The notes: generated from the letters alone by a model not told the origin. Shown: positions 35,672 through 45,008, counted from the stretch's first letter. The stretch: 63,675 nt of DNA from Verrucomicrobiota bacterium (GCA_004293285.1 RDYF01000029.1:1-63675); one strand, 5' to 3'. A program made the numbers and translations.

Positions 35672-37030
35672 TCAAGGATCGAGTTGAATGACCGTATGCA
35701 CGGGGTTCCACGAGCTGTCGGCGGGCAAGGTCAGGCGGTAGCCGGAGCGGGTCAGTTCCAAGCTGACCTTTTGGCCTGAGGGAAGCAATGTCGCCTTGCT
35801 GAAACGTTTGCCATTTGCCGGCATGCCGACAAAAAGTGTCGGGCTATTGGGGGGATGGAGGACGTGGAGGAAAGTGCGTTGGCGATCGGCGGAATCCGTG
35901 GCGACGCCCCATTCGATGGCCCGGACGCCCCAGCCGATGTTCTTCAGTGCGGCGCCTTTTTGTGTCGGAAAAGCGGTGCTCGCGAGAGTTCCTTTCAGCG
36001 AAGAAGCGATAGGTTTGAGATATGAGGCAAACTTTTCCATGGTTTCGCGCACTCCGGGCTCCCAGCCGCCGCCGGGATAGGGACCTGCGGCCCACTGCAT
36101 GCCTCCGCCGATGGTATTAACGCCCGCTTGCAGAACGGTGAAGCGGAACATGTCTTCGGCGCTGTAGACGACCGTGTTCTGCTGGTCGGGCTTCGCGGCC
36201 CACCAGGTGGTGGCGAAAACGGCCGCCGCAGGGATGTCTGTGGCGCGCCAAGCCCCACCATCGCGGTTTTCAAATTCTTGCCAGTGATGGTATTCCTTGA
36301 CGCCGACATCGCAGCTGTAGTTGGTGCCGTAGTAGTTTTGCTGCAAGACAAGGTGAGGTGCCCGAGATTTGATGGTTTGGCGCAGGCGAGGGTAGTCCAC
36401 CACGCGTTGACTGTCGCCAGCGGCGCTGCCCTCATCGAGGAAAAGTCCGATGATGTCCTTGCCGTAGCGATCCACTAGCTCGGCGTAGAGTTCGTTGGTG
36501 AAGTCATTCCATTTTTGATAGTCAAACTCCCCCCAGTTGGGGTCGCCGGGATGCACGCCTGGGCTCGTGCCCCAGCCCGTTTTCACGCGATCTTCTCCAC
36601 GCAAATCGTGGCCATCGCGCGGGTGGGTGTAGAGCACGACAGGAATGTTCTTGGCCTTGCAGGCGCGAATCATATCGCCAAGCAAATCCCGGCGACAGCG
36701 ATGGCTCGGCATGCCCCAGCGCTCCATGGTTTTGCTGGGGAAAAGCGGATTGAGATTCGCGTGCCAAGCGGTGAAAATGACATATTCCACACCCCAGGCT
36801 TCCATGTCGTTGGCAAAGCTCTCGGCATCGAAGGCGTCTGCGAGTTCATCCATCGACTGCGGGGCGGAGCCATCACGTTTCAAGGTAAGCCCTCCTCCCC
36901 CTGCCCAAACGTAGTGCACGAAAAAGCCATTTTTCAAGGTGGCAAATTGTTTCATGGCTTCGGGAGTTGCGCTGCGAGCCGACAGCGCAAAGGACAGAAT
37001 GAGGACGATAATGCGTAAGAATGGATTCAT
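35672..37030 (-). CDS. Secreted alpha-L-fucosidase-like glycoside hydrolase (GH29-like)
   Basis: About 452 residues from the ATG at 37030; a TTG at 37063 would add 11 residues ahead of the signal peptide (IIVLILSFALSARSAT). The core resembles GH29: FVHYVWAGG, DMEAWGVEYVIFTAWH, ACKAKNIPVVLYTHP and the segment IIGLFLDEGSAAG, where the Asp could serve as nucleophile. The classical fucosidase opening (GLFIHWG) is altered to GFFVHYV, so it is a divergent member and the sugar specificity is open. Verrucomicrobia commonly degrade fucose-containing polysaccharides, which suits this call. Confidence 0.65.
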   Translation of the reverse strand: MNPFLRIIVLILSFALSARSATPEAMKQFATLKNGFFVHYVWAGGGGLTLKRDGSAPQSMDELADAFDAESFANDMEAWGVEYVIFTAWHANLNPLFPSKTMERWGMPSHRCRRDLLGDMIRACKAKNIPVVLYTHPRDGHDLRGEDRVKTGWGTSPGVHPGDPNWGEFDYQKWNDFTNELYAELVDRYGKDIIGLFLDEGSAAGDSQRVVDYPRLRQTIKSRAPHLVLQQNYYGTNYSCDVGVKEYHHWQEFENRDGGAWRATDIPAAAVFATTWWAAKPDQQNTVVYSAEDMFRFTVLQAGVNTIGGGMQWAAGPYPGGGWEPGVRETMEKFASYLKPIASSLKGTLASTAFPTQKGAALKNIGWGVRAIEWGVATDSADRQRTFLHVLHPPNSPTLFVGMPANGKRFSKATLLPSGQKVSLELTRSGYRLTLPADSSWNPVHTVIQLDP

Positions 37031-37115
37031 AAGTAGGAGAAGTTGCGGCAAATGAGCATTCAAAATACGCAGAGCACAAGCGAGAAGTTTCGGGAGTCGA
37101 CGATTTTTTTCAGAA

Positions 37116-38129
37116 TCAGTAATCTCGACGTTGAAACACTACGATCGCGAGACCAAGCACGAGTAGTTCAAAAGCCAGCGAAGTTCCGATCAGGTAGCTG
37201 ACGCTGTGGCGTTGCTCATACTGCTCCATCAATCGTTCCAATTCGGCGTCCGAATTTCCGCTGAGCAGTGCGCCCAAATCCAGGCCAGTGCGTGGGTTTG
37301 CGGGGCCCTCTAGAACAATCAAGCGCTTTAACAATAGAGTGCACTCGCGTGTTTTCGGCAAAATCGCCACGAGCGCACTGATTTTCCGATGCGTTTCTCG
37401 AAGATCATTGCTTTGCGCTGGATCTGCTTCACTTATCCCGCCCGAGGCTAGATCAATTTTGAGGCCCATTTCTGGTAGCACATACGCCATTTTGTAGAGC
37501 GCATCCTCCGACCATTGAGCGACCAGAGTCATGGCCCAGAACAGCAACGACCCCAGTAGGGAAAAGATCATCGATCGAGTCAACACCCCGATGAGTGCGG
37601 AAACACAGAACACTAAGCTGAAGGAAAACGTAATCACAGGCACAGCCCAAAAAACCTGCCAACTCCATGAATCGAGTCGATAGCCAATGGCGATGAAAGC
37701 GACGACGCAAAACAACAGAGTTTGAGTGGCGACAAAAGAGAGCCCACCCAGATACTTCAAAAGAAAAAGCCGGGCACGGCTCAGCGGCTTCGATAAAGCC
37801 AAATCAATCGAGCCAGGTTGGAGAAACTGAGGAAAGATCGAACAAGTCGAAATCAAAGCCAAAACCAAGGAAAACCATCCTAGCCAGAAGCGCACGATCA
37901 CATCGGTGAAGAGCAATCGATAAAACTCCGTGGCTTCTGCCGTATCGCGGCGGATGAAGGGCACCTGAAAATTCATCATGCCAAATCCTAACGAAATTCC
38001 GACATCGGTGAAGCCAATCGACGCATAACTCAGCGCGACTAGGGCGGAAATCCACAGGGAGATCCAAAACATTTTGCTGGCGCGAAGCATGCGCAGCGAG
38101 TCTAACAAAATGGTCAAAGCTTGCGTCAT
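37116..38129 (-). CDS. ABC-2 type transporter permease
   Basis: A 337-residue membrane protein with six or so helices in the ABC-2 arrangement; ALSKPLSRARLFLLKYLGG is the amphipathic coupling segment typical of these permeases and an ABC2 ending (LAIVVFQRRDY) closes the protein. A soluble loop of about 90 residues (about 215-305) sits before the last helix. The gene lies 8 nt downstream of the ATPase gene and is the last gene of the operon. It may export a lipid, polymer or peptide. Confidence 0.87.
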   Translation of the reverse strand: MTQALTILLDSLRMLRASKMFWISLWISALVALSYASIGFTDVGISLGFGMMNFQVPFIRRDTAEATEFYRLLFTDVIVRFWLGWFSLVLALISTCSIFPQFLQPGSIDLALSKPLSRARLFLLKYLGGLSFVATQTLLFCVVAFIAIGYRLDSWSWQVFWAVPVITFSFSLVFCVSALIGVLTRSMIFSLLGSLLFWAMTLVAQWSEDALYKMAYVLPEMGLKIDLASGGISEADPAQSNDLRETHRKISALVAILPKTRECTLLLKRLIVLEGPANPRTGLDLGALLSGNSDAELERLMEQYEQRHSVSYLIGTSLAFELLVLGLAIVVFQRRDY

Positions 38130-38137
38130 GGTGTGTC

Positions 38138-39058
38138 TTAAGGGTTTTTGCGAGAATCAGCGAGGACTTGCAAAAAAAGCTCCTCCAAGGAAAAGCGCTG
38201 TTCTTTGATTTCGCGAATCACCAGCAGTGCTCCGCGCAACTGATCGATCAGGGGTTGAATCATCACAGCTGATTCGGCATGGCAGCGAATGCGATCATTG
38301 CTGATTTCCATGCCGTGTTCCTGACACCAAGTCATCAGTCGCACGGGCAACTGACCGATGAATGATACCTCAAAAAGAGCTTTTTTGCGCGTGAGATCGA
38401 CGATGCTTCCCTCCGCAACGATGCGGCCTTGCGAGAGAATGGCCACACGATCTGCGATTTGTTCCATTTCGCTTAGCAGGTGGGAGTTGACAAAGACCGT
38501 TCGTCCTTCATCTCGCAGGCTAGCGATGATTCCCTTCATGATCATGCGCCCTTCGGGATCCACGCCATCGGTGGGTTCATCAAGAAACACCACTTGTGGC
38601 TGATGAATCAGTGCTTGGGCGAGACCGATGCGTTGTTTCATGCCCTTCGAGTAAGTGCTGATGCGACGATGAGCATGGGCGTTCATGCCGACTTTTTCCA
38701 GCAGATCATCACAGCGCACGCGGCATTGAAAGCGGGATTGGTGGGACAAACCGGCGGCATATTCTATCACTTCTCGGCCGGTCAGATAAGCAGGGAATTG
38801 AGCATGTTCGGGAAGATAGCCCACTTGAGAGAGGGTCGGTTTGTGACCGATGGGCTTACCCAGCATCGTGCCCTCGCAGAGGGTCGGTCGGATGATGGTG
38901 AGGAGCGACTTGATCAAGGTGCTCTTTCCCGCGCCATTGGGGCCGATGAGGCCAAAGATGCAGCCTTGCGGGACTTGAAGCTGCACGTGATTCAGCGCGG
39001 TGGTGCCGTTTGAATAACGCTTGTGCAGAGAAGTGATGTCGACGGCGTAATCGCTCAT
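38138..39058 (-). CDS. ABC transporter ATP-binding protein (ABC-2 exporter)
   Basis: A 306-residue ATPase with Walker A GPNGAGKS near residues 39-46, the Q loop VGYLPEH, signature STYSKGMKQR near residue 134, Walker B VVFLDEPTDGVDPEG and the switch His in NSHLLSEME. It pairs with the permease 8 nt downstream. A C-terminal extension of about 80 residues resembles the regulatory tails of gliding or antibiotic exporters. Confidence 0.94.
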   Translation of the reverse strand: MSDYAVDITSLHKRYSNGTTALNHVQLQVPQGCIFGLIGPNGAGKSTLIKSLLTIIRPTLCEGTMLGKPIGHKPTLSQVGYLPEHAQFPAYLTGREVIEYAAGLSHQSRFQCRVRCDDLLEKVGMNAHAHRRISTYSKGMKQRIGLAQALIHQPQVVFLDEPTDGVDPEGRMIMKGIIASLRDEGRTVFVNSHLLSEMEQIADRVAILSQGRIVAEGSIVDLTRKKALFEVSFIGQLPVRLMTWCQEHGMEISNDRIRCHAESAVMIQPLIDQLRGALLVIREIKEQRFSLEELFLQVLADSRKNP

Positions 39059-39070
39059 GAGAGGGAAAGA

Positions 39071-40675
39071 CTAGCTGGGATTGCCGTAGCGTTGTCGCAA
39101 GTCTTGCAGAAGAGCTTCCACGGGGTCGAGATTCTTCACAGGCGACACAGGTTCGCTCGTGGCGGCAGTCGCGGGAGCTCCGAAAGCTGGAGTTGCGGTG
39201 GGTTGCGTGGAGGCAGGAAAAGAAGTGAGTGGATCGGCGTCCTTGGTATCGATTTCAAAAGGCGATTCGACAATGGCTGCATCCGTTTCTGCTGAAGCAA
39301 AAGGATTGGCACTCTGAGGTGCTGGCACCGTCCACCAGGCGGAAGTTGCTTGCGACACGGGTGCGGCTGGTTCGACAAATGTCGCTACGGCGGCGGAGGG
39401 CGGTGCGGAAAAAAGGGTCGGCTTGCTTTCTGGCACCATTTCCGCTGTAGGCGGCAGAAGCGGTACCGTTGGAGCGGTGGTGGGGGCGAAAGTAGCACTC
39501 GGAATGGCTTCCACAACAGGCGCGGCGGGTGCGGCGGGTGCGACCTTCTTCGGCGGTTTGATCGCTGCTGCGCGCAACAGGCCACGCGCGTAGAAATCTC
39601 CGTCGATGGGCAACTGAGTCAGATCATCGATAGTGGCATGCGGGTAACGGCTTTGCAGCAGTCGAAGTGCTTGTTCTTCCGTCAGGGGGAAGAGTCGAAT
39701 GCTGGTTTCCGTGAGTCGATCCAGCAAGCCGTCGCTCAAGCGTGGCAGAAAAGCATTTTCCCAAATGTCATCATTGAGCGAGAGAATGACATCGATTCGT
39801 TCCGCGCCGTGACGGAGAGTGGTGAGAAAAGTGGCGAGGCGCAGCGCGGCCTCAGGGTTGGCCGAGAGACCTTCGAGTTCGTCGACAACAATCACCACTC
39901 GCTGCCACTGCGACAAAATGTGCAATAGCGAGGAGAGTCGGTCGTGGTGGTGAGGGGCTTCCGCGTGCAGCACCGACTTCATCAGGATTGCGACCCGTGC
40001 GGGCTCCGAGGTGGGAGCGGAGGCATAATGAAACAGCGACTCCGTCCAGAACGCTGTTTCTCGAAGGGACAGTTGCAGGAGTTGGCTGATTTCGGTGGTC
40101 AGCCTGGGGCACAAAACATCGAAGTGATTGCGCGTCCAGTGCGCCGTCACCGCAGCAGGATGATGGAAATCGAAAGTTTCCAGTGGTCGCTGCATCAGAG
40201 CAAGCAGTGCGCTATCTCGATTCTGGCAGGGGACTTCTCCGGATCGCACCAAGGGTTCGAGTCCGACAGCGAAAAACTTGCGTGCGAGCAAATCCAGCGG
40301 AGTAATCCCCGAGCCTCCCGGGAGCACGCGGGTCAATGAGGAAAGAACATTTTCCAGAGTGCTCGTGGCATCAAAGCTGAAACCATCGCTGGAGTGCAAA
40401 GGAATGAATTCATGGCTGCGGCGCAGCGCCTCTTGCACTTGGCAGAGCAAGTGAGATTTTCCATAGCCCGCGCGCGGAGCGAGCAGCAAGGTGCAGAGCC
40501 CCATCTCCGCGAGTGGTCGATCAAGGATCGCGTTGAGTTCCTGAAGCGCCTGCTGATTGATCGCGGCAACATGCGATGCCGTGGGGCGACCGAGAATTTG
40601 AAACAGGTGAGAGGAGTGGCTGGGGTGGGTCATGGCCTTCGATGGATCAAGGAAATTGCGGCGCTGTTCAAGCAT
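39071..40675 (-). CDS. P-loop (AAA/STAND-like) ATPase with Pro/Ala-rich C-terminal tail
   Basis: A 534-residue protein starting at the ATG at 40675, with GGAG five bases upstream and a TGATG overlap with the gene in front. Walker A is APRAGYGKSH near residues 66-75 and Walker B is VVIVVDELEG near residues 266-275; a sensor-1-like SLNDDIW follows. The last 170 residues are low-complexity, rich in Ala, Pro and Thr. The ATPase half recalls ExeA/GspA and MoxR-like chaperones that act with secretin or pilus machines. That would fit its place between a secretin and an ABC exporter, but the assignment is inference. Confidence 0.7.
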   Translation of the reverse strand: MLEQRRNFLDPSKAMTHPSHSSHLFQILGRPTASHVAAINQQALQELNAILDRPLAEMGLCTLLLAPRAGYGKSHLLCQVQEALRRSHEFIPLHSSDGFSFDATSTLENVLSSLTRVLPGGSGITPLDLLARKFFAVGLEPLVRSGEVPCQNRDSALLALMQRPLETFDFHHPAAVTAHWTRNHFDVLCPRLTTEISQLLQLSLRETAFWTESLFHYASAPTSEPARVAILMKSVLHAEAPHHHDRLSSLLHILSQWQRVVIVVDELEGLSANPEAALRLATFLTTLRHGAERIDVILSLNDDIWENAFLPRLSDGLLDRLTETSIRLFPLTEEQALRLLQSRYPHATIDDLTQLPIDGDFYARGLLRAAAIKPPKKVAPAAPAAPVVEAIPSATFAPTTAPTVPLLPPTAEMVPESKPTLFSAPPSAAVATFVEPAAPVSQATSAWWTVPAPQSANPFASAETDAAIVESPFEIDTKDADPLTSFPASTQPTATPAFGAPATAATSEPVSPVKNLDPVEALLQDLRQRYGNPS

Positions 40676-42234
40676 CAGTTCTCCAACTCGGCTTCAATAT
40701 CGAGCTTCGGCTGGTCCTTCGGCTGATCCTTCGGTTGAGAAGTCGCCGATGCCGACTCTTGTTCCAAAGCGCGTTGGTATTGGCTTGCAAAATTGTCTAG
40801 CGGTTTGCTGGGCTGACCGCTGAGCTCGACCGTGCACCAGAGAAAGCCGTCTTCTTGTCGGTTGAAAACCCGTTTCAAAGCGCCATGCTCTTCTTGATTC
40901 AGCAGGAGTTCTGTCGGCAGCCCGACTTCCAGCGTGCCCGTGAGAATGCGATCGATGACCTCGATGTCGCCGCGAATCGCAAAGTGGCCTTTTTTCTCCA
41001 AGCGAAGTTCGGAAATTTTGGTAGAGTTTACGGTGCGAGTCAGTTCGCCTTCCACGCGGTCCGTGAAAGCAAACTGTCGTGCATATTCGGGATTTTGCAG
41101 TTCCGTGCTAAGCTCCCGCAAGAAGGGCAAATTGCGGATGGTGAGCGAATCGCGCTCCGTGCTGCGAAAGCCCAATTGCAACTTGAAAGAATTGAGGTCG
41201 CCGATACGAAAACTGCAGAGTCGATTGAGAGAATCTTGCGATGTGTTGACATAGCCGCTGAAGATGACATCGAGTTCTTGGCCCATCAGCACATCGAGAG
41301 GAAAATTTTCCAACATGACCTTCATCTCAGCACGGGCGGGCGAGTAGAGTTCGATGCTATTTTCCAGTTCGAGCGAGCCGTTGGCTTCGCCGGCTTTCAG
41401 TCGAAGTTTTTCGATACGCATTTGGCCGAGTTCAAAATAGATGCTGCCGCGATCGACATTGATTTTTTGCAAACCGGGCAACTTGATCGATCCCCCGGTG
41501 AAGCGAGTCTGGGTTCCGCGCGTTGTTTTGATCAGCGATGCTTCCGTTCCTTCGACCTGGAACCAAGGCGATTGATTGTCGCGAAGACCGATGATGTCGA
41601 GTTTTTCGCAGCGATAGCTGGTGAAAGCGAAAGGGAAAAGAGCGCCCTTTGCAGGACTTGCATAGCTTTTCGGCGCAGAGTTTTTCGCATCGCTGAAAAT
41701 GAGTTTGCCACTTTTCGCGAGCACGGTCGTGCCGCCCCACTTATTGCCGACAAAGCTCGAAAGATCCAATCCGGCGGAAGGGTGAGAGAGTTGAAGGCTG
41801 CGCAAGTAATTGCCTTCGGGCCAGGTCAACTGGGCACTGGCCGCTTTGGCGGAATTGGGTGTGACAGAGAAGTCGGTGAGTTCGACATCGGCTCCAGTCC
41901 AATCCGCAATTTTTTGTCGAGTGGCCTCGCGGAACGCGTTGCTGTTGTAATAAAACAGCATCCCCACCACGGTGGCGAGGACGACAGTGAACACCGTGAA
42001 TACCGCGCCAATTTGCAACAAGCGCATGCGTTGCGCGCGTTTGGCTTGCTCCTTGATCGGTTGTTTCGATCGACGTTTGCGCTTTTTCACCTTGATCGCC
42101 ACCGTGCCATCCGCGCGTGTGACCAATTCACCTTCTTCATGCCCGCGTTCCTTGAGGCGATGCATCATTTCTTCCAAGCTGTAATGCTCTTGTTCGGAAG
42201 AAGACTCGGGAGTGGGGTCGGAAGAATGTGGCAT
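40675..42234 (-). CDS. Single-pass inner-membrane protein with AsmA-like periplasmic domain
   Basis: A 519-residue protein. The N-terminal 70 residues are charged and cytoplasmic (KVKKRKRRSKQPIKEQAKR), followed by one membrane helix near residues 73-95 (LLQIGAVFTVFTVVLATVVG). The rest is a long beta-rich periplasmic region with repeated strands of the AsmA type (VELTDFSVTPNSAKAASAQL, then IYFELGQMRIEKLRLKAGEA). AsmA-like proteins are linked to lipid transport between membranes. The C terminus is Lys/Asp/Gln-rich. It is 27 nt downstream of the secretin gene and coupled to the ATPase gene. Confidence 0.6.
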   Translation of the reverse strand: MPHSSDPTPESSSEQEHYSLEEMMHRLKERGHEEGELVTRADGTVAIKVKKRKRRSKQPIKEQAKRAQRMRLLQIGAVFTVFTVVLATVVGMLFYYNSNAFREATRQKIADWTGADVELTDFSVTPNSAKAASAQLTWPEGNYLRSLQLSHPSAGLDLSSFVGNKWGGTTVLAKSGKLIFSDAKNSAPKSYASPAKGALFPFAFTSYRCEKLDIIGLRDNQSPWFQVEGTEASLIKTTRGTQTRFTGGSIKLPGLQKINVDRGSIYFELGQMRIEKLRLKAGEANGSLELENSIELYSPARAEMKVMLENFPLDVLMGQELDVIFSGYVNTSQDSLNRLCSFRIGDLNSFKLQLGFRSTERDSLTIRNLPFLRELSTELQNPEYARQFAFTDRVEGELTRTVNSTKISELRLEKKGHFAIRGDIEVIDRILTGTLEVGLPTELLLNQEEHGALKRVFNRQEDGFLWCTVELSGQPSKPLDNFASQYQRALEQESASATSQPKDQPKDQPKLDIEAELEN

Positions 42235-42261
42235 TGGATGAAAAGAGAAAATTGGGGGAAA

Positions 42262-44715
42262 CTAGCGGTCGCGGTAGGGTCGACCCGACGGGTCTTGTAG
42301 CTCGACTTGGACCATGATCAACACATTTTTGCGGATGGGTTGACGCGCATGGGATTGGAAAAGGCGACCCACGAGAGGCAGATTGCCCAGGACGGGAACC
42401 TGGTCTTCCACATTTTGGATTCTTTCTTCCACCAAGCCACCAATGATGATGGTGCTGCCATCTGCAATCGTAACACTGGTGTCCGCTCGTGTCGTACTGA
42501 ATACCGGTTGGAGGATGCGGTTGGGTGTGAGCATCACCCTTTCGTTGCTATTATCCAGCGCTCCGATGATCCCTGAGGATACGGCCGGCTGGGTAATGGG
42601 CGTGCCGTAATTCACAAAACCATCAAAATTGGTCATTTCGGGCTTCAGCGCGAGCTCAATGTAGCGTCGGTCGGCACTTACGACAGGGCTTACTTCCAGA
42701 ATGACGCCGACATCTCGCTTCTCAAAAGCGGTGGGCATGGCCGGGGTGATAGGAGGGTTGTTGACACTGGCGACAGCAAAACCGTTCGGGTCGCCGCCAA
42801 TTTGCTGAGGAATCTCAGGTGGTTCATATTCTGTTGGATAGATGAATTCCTGAATGATTTCAATTTTGGAAGTTTGTCCGCTACGTGTGATCGTGGCAGG
42901 CTTGCTTACCACATCGGCATCCTTATTCTGATCCAATCCGCGCATCATCATTTGCACTTGGCCACCGCTGACATTATTGGCCAGCAGGCTCAGCACGCCG
43001 GGTGCGCGCGAGTTCGTGGGAGAAAAGCCGAGAGCATTGGTGGCGATGCGTTCATCAATGGCGTTTCCTATGACGGCGCTGTCGCCGCTGCGATTGCCGG
43101 CAGTTACGGGGTTGTTGTTGGGGGCTGTGATCGAGAGATCCTCGATAGGCGATCCGCTACCGGTGGTGCCACCGCTGAGGAAATTGGCGCTGTCTCCGCC
43201 CGTCAAACCACTTCCACCGAGACCGACATTGCCGAAAAGCCAATCAAAACCTAGCTCCTTGAGTTGAGTTTCAAGGACTTTGATCATGGTCACTCGCACA
43301 ACCACCTGCACAGGTTCCGTCTGGGCCATGGTATCGACGATTTGCTGCACCATGTCATGATTCTGCGCGGTATTGTAAACAAAAATGCTGCTGGCATTCG
43401 CATTGTATGTGGCCTTGGCTCCCTCGGGAAACGAAACACCGTAAGAACGCAGCTTGTCCAAGGCGGTCATGCGTCGCGCGCTCAACCCCTCTTCGGGAGC
43501 TTCCGCAAAGGGGTCGGAGGAAGCGGCCGCAGCCGCGCCTACGTTTTCGGCGGAAAGGAAATCGGGGGGGACTTTGTAAGTGCGGCCAATCAATTCGGCG
43601 CCATCGGATCCTGTGGGGCGCAAGGTAATGGCAAATTCATCTACGGAATACTGGGTGCGTGTTTGATCACAGATGTATTGCAGCACCTGATCCAGCGGCA
43701 CATTCTTCAATTTTAAATCAAAGCGATACCCCCTGACACGCTGTCCGATCTCGGAATCCTGGTTGACCAAGTTCAAAACGAGGTTAAAACCTTTTTCCGC
43801 AGGATTGGTGGTCGTGTTATCGAGTTGCTTGGATTGCAGGCGCAGGAAATCAACAGCCTCTTCAATCCCCACATTTTCCAAATCGATGAGAGGAAACAAA
43901 ATGGTCTTCATTTTCTCAGAAATGAAGCGCACGGTCACGGCGGAGTTTGTTTCCGTGGGATTGACCATCAGCGAATCAGAGAAACTGGGCACAGGGGTTT
44001 CCCACACGGAGTCGACTTCCTTAAGAAGCTCAGCGCGTGTTTGATCATAGGCGCTTTTGGCGTAGTCACTCTGCAAACCATGGGTTTTTTCGAGTCCTCG
44101 ACGCGCGGCTTTGTTGGTTGGGTCGATGCGCAAAACTTCCTCGAACATGGTTTTTGCCATGTCGAATTTCCCGAGCTGCAAAAAGCCATCGGCCTCATAG
44201 AGAGTGCGGCGAACTTCATCGACATTCTTTGTATGCTCGGGTGTCAGCGCCGGATTGGTACGCACGGGGTCGAGCAATTGGTCGCGAAGTTTGATGGCGG
44301 CAGAATGGTTGGGCGCAAGTTCGGGAGCCAGCACTTGGTCGACCAGCGAGCGAGCGCCTTCGACATCACCTTTTTTCGAGCGCTGACGGGCAGCTTGCAG
44401 CGCTGCTTGGACATAGCGCTCAGTCGCGGCTTGCCGAAGATCGAGAGTGGCAGGAGCGTCAGGCAACAACTGGCGTGCTTTCAGAAAAGTCGAGGCCGCG
44501 TCCTCGTATCGGGCCGATTGGTAAGCGCTGTCACCCTCTAGCAGCAATTGCTGAGCCTCGACCGTACGCTGTTGACGAGCGGCAGTCTCCGAGCTTTCCA
44601 GCGACTGCGCATGGCTCATGAGAGGGGAGAGCGCCGAAAGCGAAATGACTGCTGCTACGAGTTGACTCGTCCAGTCTTGTCGGGAAAAATGTTGTTCCGT
44701 AAATGCGTTCGCCAT
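42262..44715 (-). CDS. TPR-containing secretin (type II/III secretion or type IV pilus PilQ-like)
   Basis: An 817-residue outer-membrane channel protein. A signal peptide (AAVISLSALSPLMSHA) ends near residue 36; residues about 50-215 form TPR-like helices (EGDSAYQSARYEDAASTFLKARQ); periplasmic N-domains follow (FDLKLKNVPLDQVLQYI); the secretin core occupies roughly 480-800 with VVSKPATITRSGQ, VGVILEVSPVVSADRR and TIIIGGLVEER...VPVLGNLPLVGRLF near the end. Akkermansia has a similar TPR-headed secretin at its pilus locus. No PilM/N/O/P genes are adjacent here, so this copy may serve another export path. Confidence 0.9.
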   Translation of the reverse strand: MANAFTEQHFSRQDWTSQLVAAVISLSALSPLMSHAQSLESSETAARQQRTVEAQQLLLEGDSAYQSARYEDAASTFLKARQLLPDAPATLDLRQAATERYVQAALQAARQRSKKGDVEGARSLVDQVLAPELAPNHSAAIKLRDQLLDPVRTNPALTPEHTKNVDEVRRTLYEADGFLQLGKFDMAKTMFEEVLRIDPTNKAARRGLEKTHGLQSDYAKSAYDQTRAELLKEVDSVWETPVPSFSDSLMVNPTETNSAVTVRFISEKMKTILFPLIDLENVGIEEAVDFLRLQSKQLDNTTTNPAEKGFNLVLNLVNQDSEIGQRVRGYRFDLKLKNVPLDQVLQYICDQTRTQYSVDEFAITLRPTGSDGAELIGRTYKVPPDFLSAENVGAAAAASSDPFAEAPEEGLSARRMTALDKLRSYGVSFPEGAKATYNANASSIFVYNTAQNHDMVQQIVDTMAQTEPVQVVVRVTMIKVLETQLKELGFDWLFGNVGLGGSGLTGGDSANFLSGGTTGSGSPIEDLSITAPNNNPVTAGNRSGDSAVIGNAIDERIATNALGFSPTNSRAPGVLSLLANNVSGGQVQMMMRGLDQNKDADVVSKPATITRSGQTSKIEIIQEFIYPTEYEPPEIPQQIGGDPNGFAVASVNNPPITPAMPTAFEKRDVGVILEVSPVVSADRRYIELALKPEMTNFDGFVNYGTPITQPAVSSGIIGALDNSNERVMLTPNRILQPVFSTTRADTSVTIADGSTIIIGGLVEERIQNVEDQVPVLGNLPLVGRLFQSHARQPIRKNVLIMVQVELQDPSGRPYRDR

Positions 44716-44728
44716 GTGGTTTTGCGAT

Positions 44729-44911
44729 TCAATAGCAGGAAAATCGACCTACGGTAAGCGCAAAATCGGACAGTGGAGAAATTTTTATCGAGCCATCGAG
44801 TTCGAAGGCCCACTGTGGCTGCGACGGAGGGGTTGATTGAGCCAGATGGCAGCCATGCAGCGTGGATACACCACATAGCAGTAGTGCCAAAGCGCCAAGC
44901 GATTTTTCCAA
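44729..44911 (-). CDS. Possible small lipoprotein (60 residues) ahead of the secretin gene
   Basis: A 60-codon frame with only a TTG as plausible start (44911) and a stop upstream of it. The sequence has a hydrophobic core (LGALALLLCGVSTL) and a lipobox-like LHGC with Cys near residue 21, then a short mature part ending GRFSCY. Its stop lies 13 nt before the secretin start, as expected for a pilotin-like or operon-leading lipoprotein. The TTG start, lack of Shine-Dalgarno and short length make this tentative. Confidence 0.35.
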   Translation of the reverse strand: MEKSLGALALLLCGVSTLHGCHLAQSTPPSQPQWAFELDGSIKISPLSDFALTVGRFSCY

Positions 44912-44952
44912 CGGCAGACGAGCAAACGGAATTTAACGTGTAAGATATTCAT

Positions 44953-44983
44953 GCGAACAGATGTTTTCATGAACAGTGTTCGC
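44953..44983. promoter_or_regulatory. Inverted repeat in the secretin / large-protein divergent region
   Basis: Perfect 7-bp arms GCGAACA and TGTTCGC separated by 17 nt; inside, GAACAG occurs twice in direct orientation with 16-nt spacing (44955 and 44971). The spacing places both arms on the same helical face, as in dimeric regulator sites. It lies about 240 nt upstream of the secretin start and about 170-200 nt upstream of the divergent gene. Candidate operator only. Confidence 0.4.
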
Positions 44984-44989
44984 TTGCAA

Positions 44990-45008
44990 GATTTTTTTTC
45001 AAAAAATC
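44990..45008. other. AT-rich perfect hairpin
   Basis: GATTTTTT-TTC-AAAAAATC forms an 8-bp stem with a 3-nt loop. It has no GC stem, so it is a weak terminator at best; it could be curved promoter DNA (UP-element-like) in the divergent region. The rest of 44984-45149 shows no gene or RNA. Confidence 0.4.

Noticed and set aside
34809..35687. 292-codon plus-strand frame rich in Gly, Arg and Leu
   Set aside because: It is the complement of the Pro-Glu repeat gene; the repeat keeps several frames open.
40855..42300. 481-codon plus-strand open frame opposite the AsmA-like gene
   Set aside because: The minus-strand gene has a membrane helix, a coupled stop/start with its neighbour and operon spacing; the plus-strand frame shows no domain.
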